64,000 bases of DNA from Pseudoalteromonas luteoviolacea (GTDB lineage Bacteria > Pseudomonadota > Gammaproteobacteria > Enterobacterales > Alteromonadaceae): the NCBI RefSeq assembly GCF_021654285.1, contig NZ_JAKFZS010000031.1:1-64000 (forward strand), written 5' to 3'. A program made the translations under genes and the position numbers. This document shows, in pieces, positions 43,904-52,120 of the stretch. Within the stretch, counting starts at the first letter, position 1. Each line of letters starts with the position of its first letter. The notes under the pieces are model-generated. The model was not told the origin of the DNA, did no database searches, and saw only the letters and a program-made list of their open reading frames with translations.

Positions 43904-44665
43904 ATGAAATTGAAAACTGCAATTTCTTCGCTTGCAGTGGCTATGGGCCTTATGGTCCATAGCGCATCAGCGTTAGATAAAATTGATACCGCAATTAAGC
44001 CAATCCAGTTTCAATCTGACATTGCTTGGCAGCAGTTTCCTCTGCCGAATGTACAAATTAGAAACTTCAGCAAAGAAAACGTACCCGTTTGGCAGCACGT
44101 CAATGTCAATTTGATAAAGCAGATCTCGTATAACGTTGCACGTATTCTTTACAGTGAAAAACAGCGTGCTCCAAAGCTACCATTATTAGAGATCATCATA
44201 AAAGATATGGATGGTGTTGCTTATAAAGAAGGTAACTTTGATGGTGCTAAAATTCATATCAGTGCACAATATCTCAATAAATTTGCACAAAACAACAGTG
44301 CACAAGCGCTGTATGATGAGTTAATCGGCGTGCTTTATCATGAAATAGCCCATGCGTATCAGCTAGATGATCATAATTACCAAGAGATTGGCCCGATTAT
44401 CGAAGGTATCGCTGATGTTGTTCGGATGAAAGGCGGTTATGTCGATTTTGAACATCGTAAGGCGGGTGGTAATTACGACACAGGCTATAAAACCACTGCG
44501 TTTTTCTTGCATTGGTTAGAAGAAAATCACCACCCTAACTTGTTGGTAGAACTAAACGCCCAATTAGATCCTTCTGATAACAAAAAATGGAGCTGGAAGA
44601 GTTTTTCATCTGAGATGGAAATTAATCTCGACACAGCTTGGTCGAATTATCAAAGTAAACTCTAA
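43904..44665 (+). CDS. Secreted basic-secretory-protein-type metallopeptidase
   Basis: A 253-residue protein with a signal peptide (MKLKTAISSLAVAMGLMVHS then ASA). The zinc motif HEIAH (146-150) followed by IIEGIADVVRMKGGY (164-178), with the third-ligand Asp171 region, matches the plant/bacterial basic secretory protein family (PF04450), regarded as metallopeptidases. It is separated from the mannosidase gene by 2 bases, so it is co-transcribed and probably coupled. A peptidase joined to a mannosidase suggests attack on mannosylated glycoproteins (inference). Confidence 0.83.
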   Translation: MKLKTAISSLAVAMGLMVHSASALDKIDTAIKPIQFQSDIAWQQFPLPNVQIRNFSKENVPVWQHVNVNLIKQISYNVARILYSEKQRAPKLPLLEIIIKDMDGVAYKEGNFDGAKIHISAQYLNKFAQNNSAQALYDELIGVLYHEIAHAYQLDDHNYQEIGPIIEGIADVVRMKGGYVDFEHRKAGGNYDTGYKTTAFFLHWLEENHHPNLLVELNAQLDPSDNKKWSWKSFSSEMEINLDTAWSNYQSKL

Positions 44666-44688
44666 TTTTAGTTCTTTTTTACTATATC

Positions 44689-44714
44689 AAAGGCAAGTCT
44701 AACTTGCCTTTTTT
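44689..44714 (+). terminator. Intrinsic terminator of the mannosidase operon
   Basis: AAAGGCAAG (44689-44697) pairs with CTTGCC TTT (44703 onward) around TCTAA, followed by a run of T to 44714. Confidence 0.87.
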
Positions 44715-44745
44715 ATTGCCAATTAAAAATAATTCAATAAATTTA

Positions 44746-44772
44746 TAATATAAAGATAAAAACTGCCGATAA
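44746..44772 (+). promoter_or_regulatory. Sigma-28 (FliA) promoter of the chemoreceptor gene
   Basis: GCCGATAA (44765-44772) is an exact match to the sigma-28 -10 consensus. TAAT (44746-44749) lies 15 bases upstream, at the -35 position where TAAA is expected, and an alternative TAAA is at 44751-44754 with shorter spacing. The chemoreceptor gene starts about 70 bases downstream, fitting flagellar-class expression. Confidence 0.72.
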
Positions 44773-44842
44773 CAGGGGGACAAACCCGTAAAGATTTGAT
44801 ACAACCTACTTAGTAGTAGATAAGAACAACAACAGGATCTGC

Positions 44843-46732
44843 ATGTTTAGCGCCTTTAAATTTACCACCAAAATCACACTTGCGGCCTCGGTCGTACTTG
44901 TTATCGTTTTAAGTCTATTTACAGTGAATAACTTTGTCTTGATGCGTTCTCAAACACAAGACCAGTTAACACTTGTATTACAAGAAATTTCTCAATCAGT
45001 GTCACAAAATATTGCTAATTGGTTAAATGACCGTTTAGATATTGTTCAGGCCGTGGCAAATGGCCACTTAAAATCTGATGGTAAAGAAGATGTACGCCGA
45101 AGATTGCAAACAGCTGCCGCAGCGGGTCATTTCAAAAATACCTTCATTGGTACACCCGACGGTCAATTCGTGTTAAATGATGCGTCTATCGTGTTACCAA
45201 GCGATTTTGATGCCACGACTCGGCCTTGGTATCAACTCGCGATGCAAAAGCGTGACACAGCTTTTACAACACCTTATACAGATGCAACAACCAATGAGCT
45301 GACAATTACAGCGGTTGTGCCCGTCTACAGCAATGGGGTGCTGTCTGGTGCTGCGGGCGGTGACATTGATATGGCAACCATCACAGAAATCATCAATGAA
45401 ATAGATTTTCTTGGTTTTGGTTATGGCTTTTTGCTCGACGGTGAAGGGCGTATATTAAGCCATCCTAATACGCAGATGAATGACAAAAACATGCGTCAAC
45501 TATTCGGTCAGCAACTTAATTTACAACAAGAGTTTGTAGAGCTTGAGATTGATGGCAAAGAAAAGCTAGTGTCTTTTGTCAAAATGCATGGCATTAAAAA
45601 CGTTGATTGGTTTTTAGGCGTAGTGATCGACAAAGAGATAGCGTACTCCTCTATTTCTTCGTTTAGAAATATGGCGTTGATCTATATGTTGTTAGGTGTA
45701 GTGGTTATTGTTGTGATGATGCAATTGCTACTTAAGTATCTAATGAGGCCAATGACACATCTAAACGAAGCGATAAAGGACATTGCACAAGGTGAAGGTG
45801 ACTTAACCAGACGGCTTGTTGTTGAAAACAACGATGAGTTTGGAGAGCTTTCTAATTACTTCAACTTGTTTGTAGAGAAAATTCACCAAAGTATTTCTAA
45901 AGTAAAAAGCACCACAGATGCACTTGAAAATGTGATGGAAGGGTTGCAAAAGCAAACCCAAGAAGCGCTTGATATTTATACTGAGCAAACAAAGCGTACG
46001 GACAATGTTGCTACAGCTATTAACGAGCTGTCTTCAAGTGCGATTGAAATTTCGAATAATGCCAAGCATGCATCGGAATTAGCAACGGGTGCCAATAATT
46101 TATCTGATCAAAGTCAATCTGCATTAAATTCAAATATTGAAGAAATCGGTGCTCTGAGCTCTAAAATGCAAGAAGCTCAGTCAACTATTGACGGACTTGA
46201 TAGATTGACCGCAAGTATCGGTCAGGTATTGGAAGTGATTAAAGGGGTGAGTGAGCAGACAAACTTACTAGCACTAAACGCGGCGATAGAAGCTGCACGT
46301 GCCGGCGAAGCGGGTCGTGGTTTTGCGGTTGTTGCAGACGAAGTAAGACAACTTGCACAGCGTACTCAGGAGTCTACACAAGAGATTGAAAATACCATTG
46401 GTGAATTGCAGCAAGGCTCTGCCTCGGCGGTAGCGGTGATGAAACTGAGTATTGAAGACTCTAGTGCAAGTGCAGAGCAGGCACAGTCAGCGGGAACTAA
46501 AATGCAAGAAGTCTCTCACGCTATAGAATCAATCGATGGTATGAACCATGCGGTTGCTAATGCAACACAAGAGCAAAACACCGTAATACAGTCCTTAGAT
46601 GGGGACATTCACGGCATTAGCGACTTATGTGTTCAAGGGAGCGCAAGCTTGCAACAAACGTTGGATGAATGCAAAACCTTAAAATTGCAATTTGATGAAT
46701 TAGAACACATGATGAATAAATTTAAGGTATAA
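44843..46732 (+). CDS. Methyl-accepting chemotaxis protein with dCache sensor
   Basis: A 629-residue chemoreceptor: TM1 (about 10-30), a periplasmic double-Cache domain (about 38-270; DDTRPWYQLAMQK-like segment FDATTRPWYQLA), TM2 (about 275-300, MALIYMLLGVVVIVVMMQLL), HAMP (about 300-352) and the MA signalling domain (to 629) with the hairpin EQTNLLALNAAIEAARAGEA. No C-terminal CheR pentapeptide. Its ligand is unknown; Cache domains usually sense small organic molecules. It follows the mannoside module but has its own sigma-28 promoter and terminator, so it is a separate unit. Confidence 0.95.
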   Translation: MFSAFKFTTKITLAASVVLVIVLSLFTVNNFVLMRSQTQDQLTLVLQEISQSVSQNIANWLNDRLDIVQAVANGHLKSDGKEDVRRRLQTAAAAGHFKNTFIGTPDGQFVLNDASIVLPSDFDATTRPWYQLAMQKRDTAFTTPYTDATTNELTITAVVPVYSNGVLSGAAGGDIDMATITEIINEIDFLGFGYGFLLDGEGRILSHPNTQMNDKNMRQLFGQQLNLQQEFVELEIDGKEKLVSFVKMHGIKNVDWFLGVVIDKEIAYSSISSFRNMALIYMLLGVVVIVVMMQLLLKYLMRPMTHLNEAIKDIAQGEGDLTRRLVVENNDEFGELSNYFNLFVEKIHQSISKVKSTTDALENVMEGLQKQTQEALDIYTEQTKRTDNVATAINELSSSAIEISNNAKHASELATGANNLSDQSQSALNSNIEEIGALSSKMQEAQSTIDGLDRLTASIGQVLEVIKGVSEQTNLLALNAAIEAARAGEAGRGFAVVADEVRQLAQRTQESTQEIENTIGELQQGSASAVAVMKLSIEDSSASAEQAQSAGTKMQEVSHAIESIDGMNHAVANATQEQNTVIQSLDGDIHGISDLCVQGSASLQQTLDECKTLKLQFDELEHMMNKFKV

Positions 46733-46740
46733 CAATTATA

Positions 46741-46764
46741 GGGCTGCATAATGCAGCCCTTTTT
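46741..46764 (+). terminator. Intrinsic terminator of the chemoreceptor gene
   Basis: GGGCTGC (46741-46747) pairs with GCAGCCC (46753-46759), followed by five T. Confidence 0.9.
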
Positions 46765-46812
46765 AATATTGAATTAATTAGTATAAATCCATTCTTTAAA
46801 CTTATATTACAC

Positions 46813-46868
46813 CTGTCACAGTAATGTATTAATTGCGCAACACGGTTGTCATTTTTCATATTTAAACT
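46813..46868 (+). promoter_or_regulatory. Phased PhoB-like half-sites before the TonB2 operon
   Basis: CTGTCAC (46813), ATGTATT (46824), GCGCAAC (46835) and TTGTCAT (46846) start at exact 11-bp steps. The outer two match the PhoB half-site CTGTMAT well and the inner two poorly. Ten bases after the last is TAAACT (46863-46868), a modest -10. The phasing supports PhoB control; the weak third site keeps this tentative. Confidence 0.5.
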
Positions 46869-46917
46869 GCACACACTTCAAAATTGGAACAAGCAAATAT
46901 TATAAAAGGTGTGTGAG

Positions 46918-47670
46918 ATGAAGTGCGTTAACCAATTGCTTTTAGCGGGCGCGTTTGCAGTAGCAAGCAGTGCGCAGGCAAATGATCTCAATCAAGTAAT
47001 AGACTCTAGCTCTGTCATTAATAAATCAGCGCTAACTTCTCAAAATAAAATCGATGCGATTTCAGATAATATGCAGTCTCGTCTGCAGCAATTTAGAACG
47101 CTTAATAAGGAAATTGAAGGTCTTGTTGTTTATAACAGCCAACTAGAAAAGCAAATTAATAACCAGCTTGAGGAAATGGCAGCCATTAATGCGTCGATGG
47201 ATCAGGTCTCTGTTATTGAGCGTCAGATCACGCCATTGATGCTGCGAATGATTGCAGGTCTTGAACAGTTTGTCGCGTTAGATGTGCCTTTCTTGTCAGA
47301 AGAGCGTGCAAATCGTATAGCGACGCTTAAAACAATGATGGATAGAGCCGACATCACTTCAAGTGAAAAATTCCGCCGTGTGTTAGAAGCGTATCAAGTA
47401 GAAGTTGAATACGGTCGCACAATTGAAGCTTATTCAACACTTATTACCATTGATGGACAAGAGCGCGAAGTAGACATGCTGCGCATTGGTCGTCTAGAGC
47501 TGTTGTATGTCACTAAAGACGCAGCAAAAGCTGGTAGTTGGAATAAAGAGTCAAAGCAATTTGTCGCTTTGCCTAACACCAACATTAGCCAAATCAATAA
47601 GGGTGTTCGCATTGCTCGCAAGCAATTAGCCCCTGATATGTTAACACTGCCAGTCCAAGCTGCTCAATAA
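46918..47670 (+). CDS. DUF3450 family protein of the TonB2 cluster
   Basis: The ATG at 46918 (250 residues) follows AAAGG by 9 bases and starts a signal peptide (MKCVNQLLLAGAFAVASSAQ then A); an in-frame GTG lies three codons earlier. The mature protein has a long coiled coil (about 35-110, MQSRLQQFRTLNKEIEGLVV) and a compact C-terminal domain (GRTIEAYSTLITIDGQEREVDMLR region), the DUF3450 architecture. Such proteins are periplasmic and encoded with TtpC/ExbB/ExbD/TonB2. It probably helps TonB2 assembly; the mechanism is unknown. Confidence 0.88.
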   Translation: MKCVNQLLLAGAFAVASSAQANDLNQVIDSSSVINKSALTSQNKIDAISDNMQSRLQQFRTLNKEIEGLVVYNSQLEKQINNQLEEMAAINASMDQVSVIERQITPLMLRMIAGLEQFVALDVPFLSEERANRIATLKTMMDRADITSSEKFRRVLEAYQVEVEYGRTIEAYSTLITIDGQEREVDMLRIGRLELLYVTKDAAKAGSWNKESKQFVALPNTNISQINKGVRIARKQLAPDMLTLPVQAAQ

Positions 47671-47682
47671 GAGGTATAACTA

Positions 47683-49050
47683 ATGAGCTTTTTAAAATCA
47701 TTCAGCCGCAAAGCATTACTTGTATCCTCAATGGCACTAAGTGCATCTGCATTTGCAAATGAAGCGATGGATTTAGATGCGCTACTTAAAACGTTAGAAT
47801 CAGGACAAGTTGCGCAATCTCAACAAAATAAACAGCGTGAAGCTGAGTTCAAATCGCGTGAAGATCAGCAAGTGAGAATGTTGAACGCACTTGTATCAGA
47901 TCGTAACAATCAGTTAAATCGCTCTGAGCGCATGGAAACCCAGTTTGAAGAAAATGAAATTAAACTAGGCAACCTAAGCGATACGCTATCTAAGCGTATG
48001 GGTTCTTTAAAAGAGTTATTTGGTGTTTTACAGCAAGCGTCAGGTGATGCAAGCTCAAAATTCAGAACCTCTGTTGTCTCTGCCGAAATTCAAAATCGCA
48101 GTGATGTGATGGATGAGATGGCTAAAAAAATGGGCTCTACATCTAAGCTTGCATCGATAGAAGACATCGAAAAAGTATGGTTTGAGCTTCAGCGTGAAAT
48201 GACCGAGCAGGGCAAGGTGACTCGTTATAATACCGATGTCATTGTTGCCGGTGGCCAAAAGGTTAATAAAGAGGTTATGCGTGTTGGTGCGTTTAACCTA
48301 ATCGCAGATGGTAAATACCTAACTTTTACGCATGAAACAAACACAATTTCAGAATTAACTCGTCAGCCTGTATCTCGCTTCCAACAAAGTGCAGCAGACT
48401 TGCAAGGTATTAGCTCAGGTAGTGCCGACTTTGCGTTAGACCCAACGGGCGGTTCAATATTAGGGTTATTAGTTCAAGCACCAAATAGAAAAGAACAAGT
48501 AGAGCAAGGGGGTGTTGTTGGCTACGTTATTTTGGCTGTCGGCGCACTTGCTTTATTAATCGCACTTGAGCGTTTTGTATCGCTTATGTTGATTGGCGCT
48601 AAGATCAAACGCCAGCTTAAATCCGATGTTGCAAAAGACGACAATCCGCTTGGTCGTGTAATGAAAGTCAAAGATCAATATCCTGATGTTGCCTATGACA
48701 CATTAGAGCTTAAATTAAGCGAAGCAATATTACGTGAAATGCCAAAAATTACACGTAACTTAACGTTAATTAAGATCATCTCAGTGGTTGCGCCTTTACT
48801 TGGTCTACTTGGTACGGTGACCGGTATGATCAATACCTTCCAAGCAATTACTTTGTTTGGTACAGGTGACCCTAAGCTTATGGCTGGTGGTATTTCGACA
48901 GCACTTGTAACAACGGTACTTGGTCTTGTCGTCGCTATCCCGACGGTATTCTTGTACACAGTATTGAATACACGTTCACGCAACCTGCTTCTTATCCTTC
49001 AAGAGCAAAGCGCAGGCATTATCGCAGAGCGAAGTGAAAAGGGAGCGTAA
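47683..49050 (+). CDS. ttpC: TtpC-type MotA/TolQ/ExbB family protein
   Basis: A 455-residue protein with a signal peptide (ending ALSASAFAN), a periplasmic coiled-coil and beta region (about 25-260) and a C-terminal MotA/TolQ/ExbB domain with three membrane segments (VGYVILAVGALALLIALERF near 280; ISVVAPLLGLLGTVTGMINTF near 370; GISTALVTTVLGLVVAIPTV near 410). Its length and architecture match TtpC, which in Vibrio is needed for TonB2-dependent but not TonB1-dependent uptake. Start is 12 bases after the DUF3450 stop, next gene 2 bases after its stop. Confidence 0.9.
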   Translation: MSFLKSFSRKALLVSSMALSASAFANEAMDLDALLKTLESGQVAQSQQNKQREAEFKSREDQQVRMLNALVSDRNNQLNRSERMETQFEENEIKLGNLSDTLSKRMGSLKELFGVLQQASGDASSKFRTSVVSAEIQNRSDVMDEMAKKMGSTSKLASIEDIEKVWFELQREMTEQGKVTRYNTDVIVAGGQKVNKEVMRVGAFNLIADGKYLTFTHETNTISELTRQPVSRFQQSAADLQGISSGSADFALDPTGGSILGLLVQAPNRKEQVEQGGVVGYVILAVGALALLIALERFVSLMLIGAKIKRQLKSDVAKDDNPLGRVMKVKDQYPDVAYDTLELKLSEAILREMPKITRNLTLIKIISVVAPLLGLLGTVTGMINTFQAITLFGTGDPKLMAGGISTALVTTVLGLVVAIPTVFLYTVLNTRSRNLLLILQEQSAGIIAERSEKGA

Positions 49051-49052
49051 TC

Positions 49053-49580
49053 ATGGTGCTACTAGTAGATGCAATTACCGCACTACAAGAGTTCCTTGAT
49101 ACGGGTGGCCAGGTTCTCCTGGTCATCGCAGTAGTCACCTTTGCTATGTGGTTACTTATCCTGGAGCGTTTTATGTACTTTTTTGGAAAGTACAGAGGCT
49201 ATAAAAAGCAGACGGTAAAAACTTGGCAAGATAGAGCTGAAAGAAATAGCTGGAATGCAGAGCAAATCCGCCAAGCCATGATCTCTAAAGCAGGTATTTC
49301 ACTAAACAGTAACTTGCCATTCATCAATGTGATGGTAGCGCTTTGTCCTTTACTTGGCCTACTCGGTACAGTTACAGGCATGATTGAAGTATTTAACGTC
49401 ATGGCAATTACAGGTTCAGGCAGCGCACGTTCAATGGCTGCGGGTGTATCAAAAGCCACCATACCGACAATGGCCGGAATGGTAGCTGCTTTGTCAGGAG
49501 TATTCGCGTCTACATATTTACAGCGTAAAGCGAAACGAGAAGTTGAGCTTTTAGAAGATAAATTGCTGTTAGATCACTAA
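49053..49580 (+). CDS. exbB: ExbB-family proton channel subunit of the TonB2 system
   Basis: A 175-residue MotA/TolQ/ExbB protein with three membrane segments: about 17-40 (GGQVLLVIAVVTFAMWLLIL), 90-112 (PFINVMVALCPLLGLLGTVT) and 125-150. The signature GLLGTVTGMIEVFNVMAITGSG is intact. With ExbD it forms the proton channel that energises TonB. It starts 2 bases after the TtpC stop and is the shorter ExbB2 form rather than the 240-residue ExbB1. Confidence 0.94.
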   Translation: MVLLVDAITALQEFLDTGGQVLLVIAVVTFAMWLLILERFMYFFGKYRGYKKQTVKTWQDRAERNSWNAEQIRQAMISKAGISLNSNLPFINVMVALCPLLGLLGTVTGMIEVFNVMAITGSGSARSMAAGVSKATIPTMAGMVAALSGVFASTYLQRKAKREVELLEDKLLLDH

Positions 49581-49598
49581 AGAATTTGAGGTATAAAA

Positions 49599-50009
49599 AT
49601 GAGAGCCCCTCTAGCAAAAGTTTTCCAAGAAGAAGAAACCGAAGAAATTAACATGACGCCGATGTTGGACGTTGTATTCATCATGCTTATCTTCTTCATT
49701 GTGACCGCTTCATTCGTTAAGGAAGCAGGGATAGATGTTAACCGACCAGAAGCTGCAACAGCCGTGAAAAAGCAACGAGCCAATATTCTGGTTGCGATTT
49801 CAGACAAAGGGGAAATCTGGATTAATAAACGTCAAATCGATATTCGAGCTGTTCAAGCAAATATCGAGCGTTTAAAAGCAGAAAACCCGCAGGGCAGTGT
49901 TGTCATTCAAGCTGATAAAAAGGCAACGACTGAAATACTAATTAAGGTAATGGACGCGTCAAGAGCGGCAGGTGCGTTTGATGTATCTATTGCTGCACAA
50001 GAGTCCTAA
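49599..50009 (+). CDS. exbD: ExbD-family proton channel subunit of the TonB2 system
   Basis: A 136-residue ExbD/TolR protein with one membrane helix (about 22-42, DVVFIMLIFFIVTASFVKEA) whose Asp26-region residue in MLDVVFIMLIF is the conserved proton-handling aspartate. The N-terminal EEINMTPMLDVVF is the family signature, and the C-terminal periplasmic domain follows. It lies between exbB and tonB in a tightly spaced operon. Confidence 0.94.
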   Translation: MRAPLAKVFQEEETEEINMTPMLDVVFIMLIFFIVTASFVKEAGIDVNRPEAATAVKKQRANILVAISDKGEIWINKRQIDIRAVQANIERLKAENPQGSVVIQADKKATTEILIKVMDASRAAGAFDVSIAAQES

Positions 50010-50018
50010 GGGAAGAAA

Positions 50019-50624
50019 ATGCGTTACATAATTGCATTATTAGTTGCGGGTGTCGTTACATTCTTCTTATTTCTAGGTATGCAGGCTTTGATTAACGGCG
50101 GTCAAGGTACTGCTACTGAGCCTGTTAAAGGCAATGTCCTTGACTTTGTTAGATTGAAAAAAGAAGAAACGATTGAAAAGAAAGAGCGCAAGCCTGAAAA
50201 GCCTCCAACGCCTAAAGAGCCGCCTCCCCCCATGGATGCGCCACAAATGCAGGCGAATAATCTAGATGCAGCGGGTGCAAATTTTGATTTCTCTGCAAAT
50301 GTAGATGCTGATGTAGATTTAGCAGGTGGCTTAGCACTTGAGTCCAGTGATGGAGAGTACTTACCAATTGTAAAAGTTGCACCAGTATATCCAAGGCGTG
50401 CACTTTCAAGAGGAATTGAAGGGTTTGTCATTGTTGAGTTTGTGGTTACTAAACAAGGCACAGTGCGAGATCCTGTGGTTGTGCAAGCTGAGCCTGAAAA
50501 TATTTTCAACCGTGCCGCAATGGATGCTGCCCTCAAGTTTAAGTACAAACCGCGTGTAGTTAACGGTGAAGCAGTTGAAGTTGGCGGCGTACAAAACAAA
50601 ATCACCTTCCAAATTAATGGGTAG
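50019..50624 (+). CDS. tonB: TonB energy-transducer protein (TonB2 type)
   Basis: A 201-residue TonB with an N-terminal anchor (about 2-25, YIIALLVAGVVTFFLFLGM), a proline/lysine-rich spacer (KERKPEKPPTPKEPPPPM, about 55-75) and a C-terminal TonB domain (about 110-201) with the YPxRAL motif (VAPVYPRRALSRGIEGFVIV) and ALKFKYKP. It spans the periplasm to touch receptor TonB boxes. The short spacer is typical of TonB2 proteins. It starts 9 bases after exbD. Confidence 0.94.
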   Translation: MRYIIALLVAGVVTFFLFLGMQALINGGQGTATEPVKGNVLDFVRLKKEETIEKKERKPEKPPTPKEPPPPMDAPQMQANNLDAAGANFDFSANVDADVDLAGGLALESSDGEYLPIVKVAPVYPRRALSRGIEGFVIVEFVVTKQGTVRDPVVVQAEPENIFNRAAMDAALKFKYKPRVVNGEAVEVGGVQNKITFQING

Positions 50625-50641
50625 AGTTAGGAGTTTGTATT

Positions 50642-51946
50642 ATGACATTAATCAAAAATATACTGGTTCTTAGTGCGACGGCTCTAGCCATTAACGCGGC
50701 TATTAGCTTTGTGTCTTTAGTGCCTGAAGTGTCACTTTCAAGTGCGTATGCTGCGACTAAAACAAAACGTGTTCCGGCGCTCAGAGAAAAGGTATATAGC
50801 CAACTTGCCAGGGCACAGAAGCTTGCAGATGATGGTAATGTTCAAGAAGGTCTTGAGGTTTTAGATTCAATTAAAGCGCGCTCATCGAGTATGAACTCCT
50901 ATGAAGTTGCTATGATGCATAACTTTTATGGTTTTATTTATTACAACGAAAACCAGCTAGATAAAGCGATTGAATCTTTTGAGCTCGTAGTGGCTGAAGA
51001 GGCAATTCCAGAGTCATTAAAACTATCAACGACATTCAGTTTAGCGCAACTTGCCATGGCCAATGGCGATTATGCTAAAACAGTCTCGTATTTAGATGAT
51101 TGGAAAGCATTAAATACTCAGCCAGTAAAAGAAAATTATTATACATTGAAGGCCCAAGCTTTATATCAGAATAAATCGTATAAAGCGGCACTTGAAAATA
51201 TTAATATTGCAATTGCACTTGCTGAGTCTAAAAATGAAGTACCAAAAGAGAACTGGTTAGTACTTCAACGTGCTTTATACTATTCGTTAAATCAACCTAC
51301 GGATGTGGTAAATACCTTAGAAAAGATGGTTAAGCTTTTTGATAAGCCGCAGTATTGGATCCAACTTGGAGGAATGTATGGTGAAGTTGGAGCTGAAGAA
51401 AAGCAGCTTGCCATTTTAGAAACTGCCAAACAGCGTGGATTTATTAAAACAAAATCTGAAGTACTCCAACTTTCTCAAGTTTATTTATACAATGGCTTGC
51501 CATTTAAAGCTGCGCAGACTTTGCAAGAAGGTATAAAGAATAAGGTAATCGAAAATACCGAAAAGAATTTATCATTTATTGCAGAGGCCTACGTACAAGC
51601 GCGTGATGAGAAAAAATCAATCGAGTTTTTCAAATCTGCTGATAATCTGGTGTCTCATGGTAAATTTCAGCAGCGACTAGCGGAAGTATATATTAATCTA
51701 GAGCACTTTGACGAAGCAGCAGACGCTGCAAGGGCTGCGCTTGAAAAAGGTGGGTTGACTTTTGAGTCAAATGCGTATGTTGCGCTTGGTATGGCGCAGT
51801 ATAATTTAGAAAATTTCGACGCATCTATACTGGCATTTGAACAAGCTGAAAAGCATAAAAAGTCAGCAGCGTTAGCGCGTCAATGGATTAAGTACGTAAA
51901 AAATGAAAAGCTTCATAAACAGAGTTTAAAAGAAACGTTAATGTAA
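50642..51946 (+). CDS. TPR-repeat protein of the TonB2 operon
   Basis: A 434-residue protein with an N-terminal hydrophobic segment (about 10-35, signal or anchor, SSAYAATK) and a series of tetratricopeptide repeats through most of its length (NFYGFIYYNENQLDKAIESF, AYVALGMAQYNLENFDASIL). TPR proteins commonly follow tonB in TonB2 clusters of Vibrio and Shewanella. Role probably in organising the complex or linking it to receptors. It starts 17 bases after tonB and is followed by a terminator. Confidence 0.88.
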   Translation: MTLIKNILVLSATALAINAAISFVSLVPEVSLSSAYAATKTKRVPALREKVYSQLARAQKLADDGNVQEGLEVLDSIKARSSSMNSYEVAMMHNFYGFIYYNENQLDKAIESFELVVAEEAIPESLKLSTTFSLAQLAMANGDYAKTVSYLDDWKALNTQPVKENYYTLKAQALYQNKSYKAALENINIAIALAESKNEVPKENWLVLQRALYYSLNQPTDVVNTLEKMVKLFDKPQYWIQLGGMYGEVGAEEKQLAILETAKQRGFIKTKSEVLQLSQVYLYNGLPFKAAQTLQEGIKNKVIENTEKNLSFIAEAYVQARDEKKSIEFFKSADNLVSHGKFQQRLAEVYINLEHFDEAADAARAALEKGGLTFESNAYVALGMAQYNLENFDASILAFEQAEKHKKSAALARQWIKYVKNEKLHKQSLKETLM

Positions 51947-51970
51947 AGTATAATAATTATTCGCAACACC

Positions 51971-51996
51971 AAAGCCGCCTTCGGGTGGCTTTTTTA
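51971..51996 (+). terminator. Intrinsic terminator of the TonB2 operon
   Basis: AAGCCGCC (51972-51979) pairs with GGTGGCTT (from 51984) around a small TTCG-type loop, followed by a run of T. Confidence 0.85.
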
Positions 51997-52036
51997 TTTT
52001 AAATAAAATTATCCTTGTCATCTTAAGTTATAAAAT

Positions 52037-52070
52037 CTGTCACCCATTTGTAACACGGAATACCTATTCT
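52037..52070 (+). promoter_or_regulatory. Pho box and PhoB-type promoter of the lipoprotein-receptor pair
   Basis: CTGTCAC (52037-52043), CCAT, TTGTAAC (52048-52054) is a PhoB-like direct repeat with 11-bp phasing. Exactly 10 bases later stands TATTCT (52065-52070), a good -10 with no -35, as in known PhoB-activated promoters. It lies 50 bases before the lipoprotein start codon. Confidence 0.72.
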
Positions 52071-52120
52071 AACTCCATTAAATAAATACGGTTATAACAA
52101 TTATATCTTTGGAGACCAAC

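Noticed and set aside
44760..44842. Cyclic-di-GMP riboswitch before the chemoreceptor
   Set aside because: The leader has some A/G-rich similarity but lacks the conserved GEMM core; the sigma-28 promoter explains the key motif.
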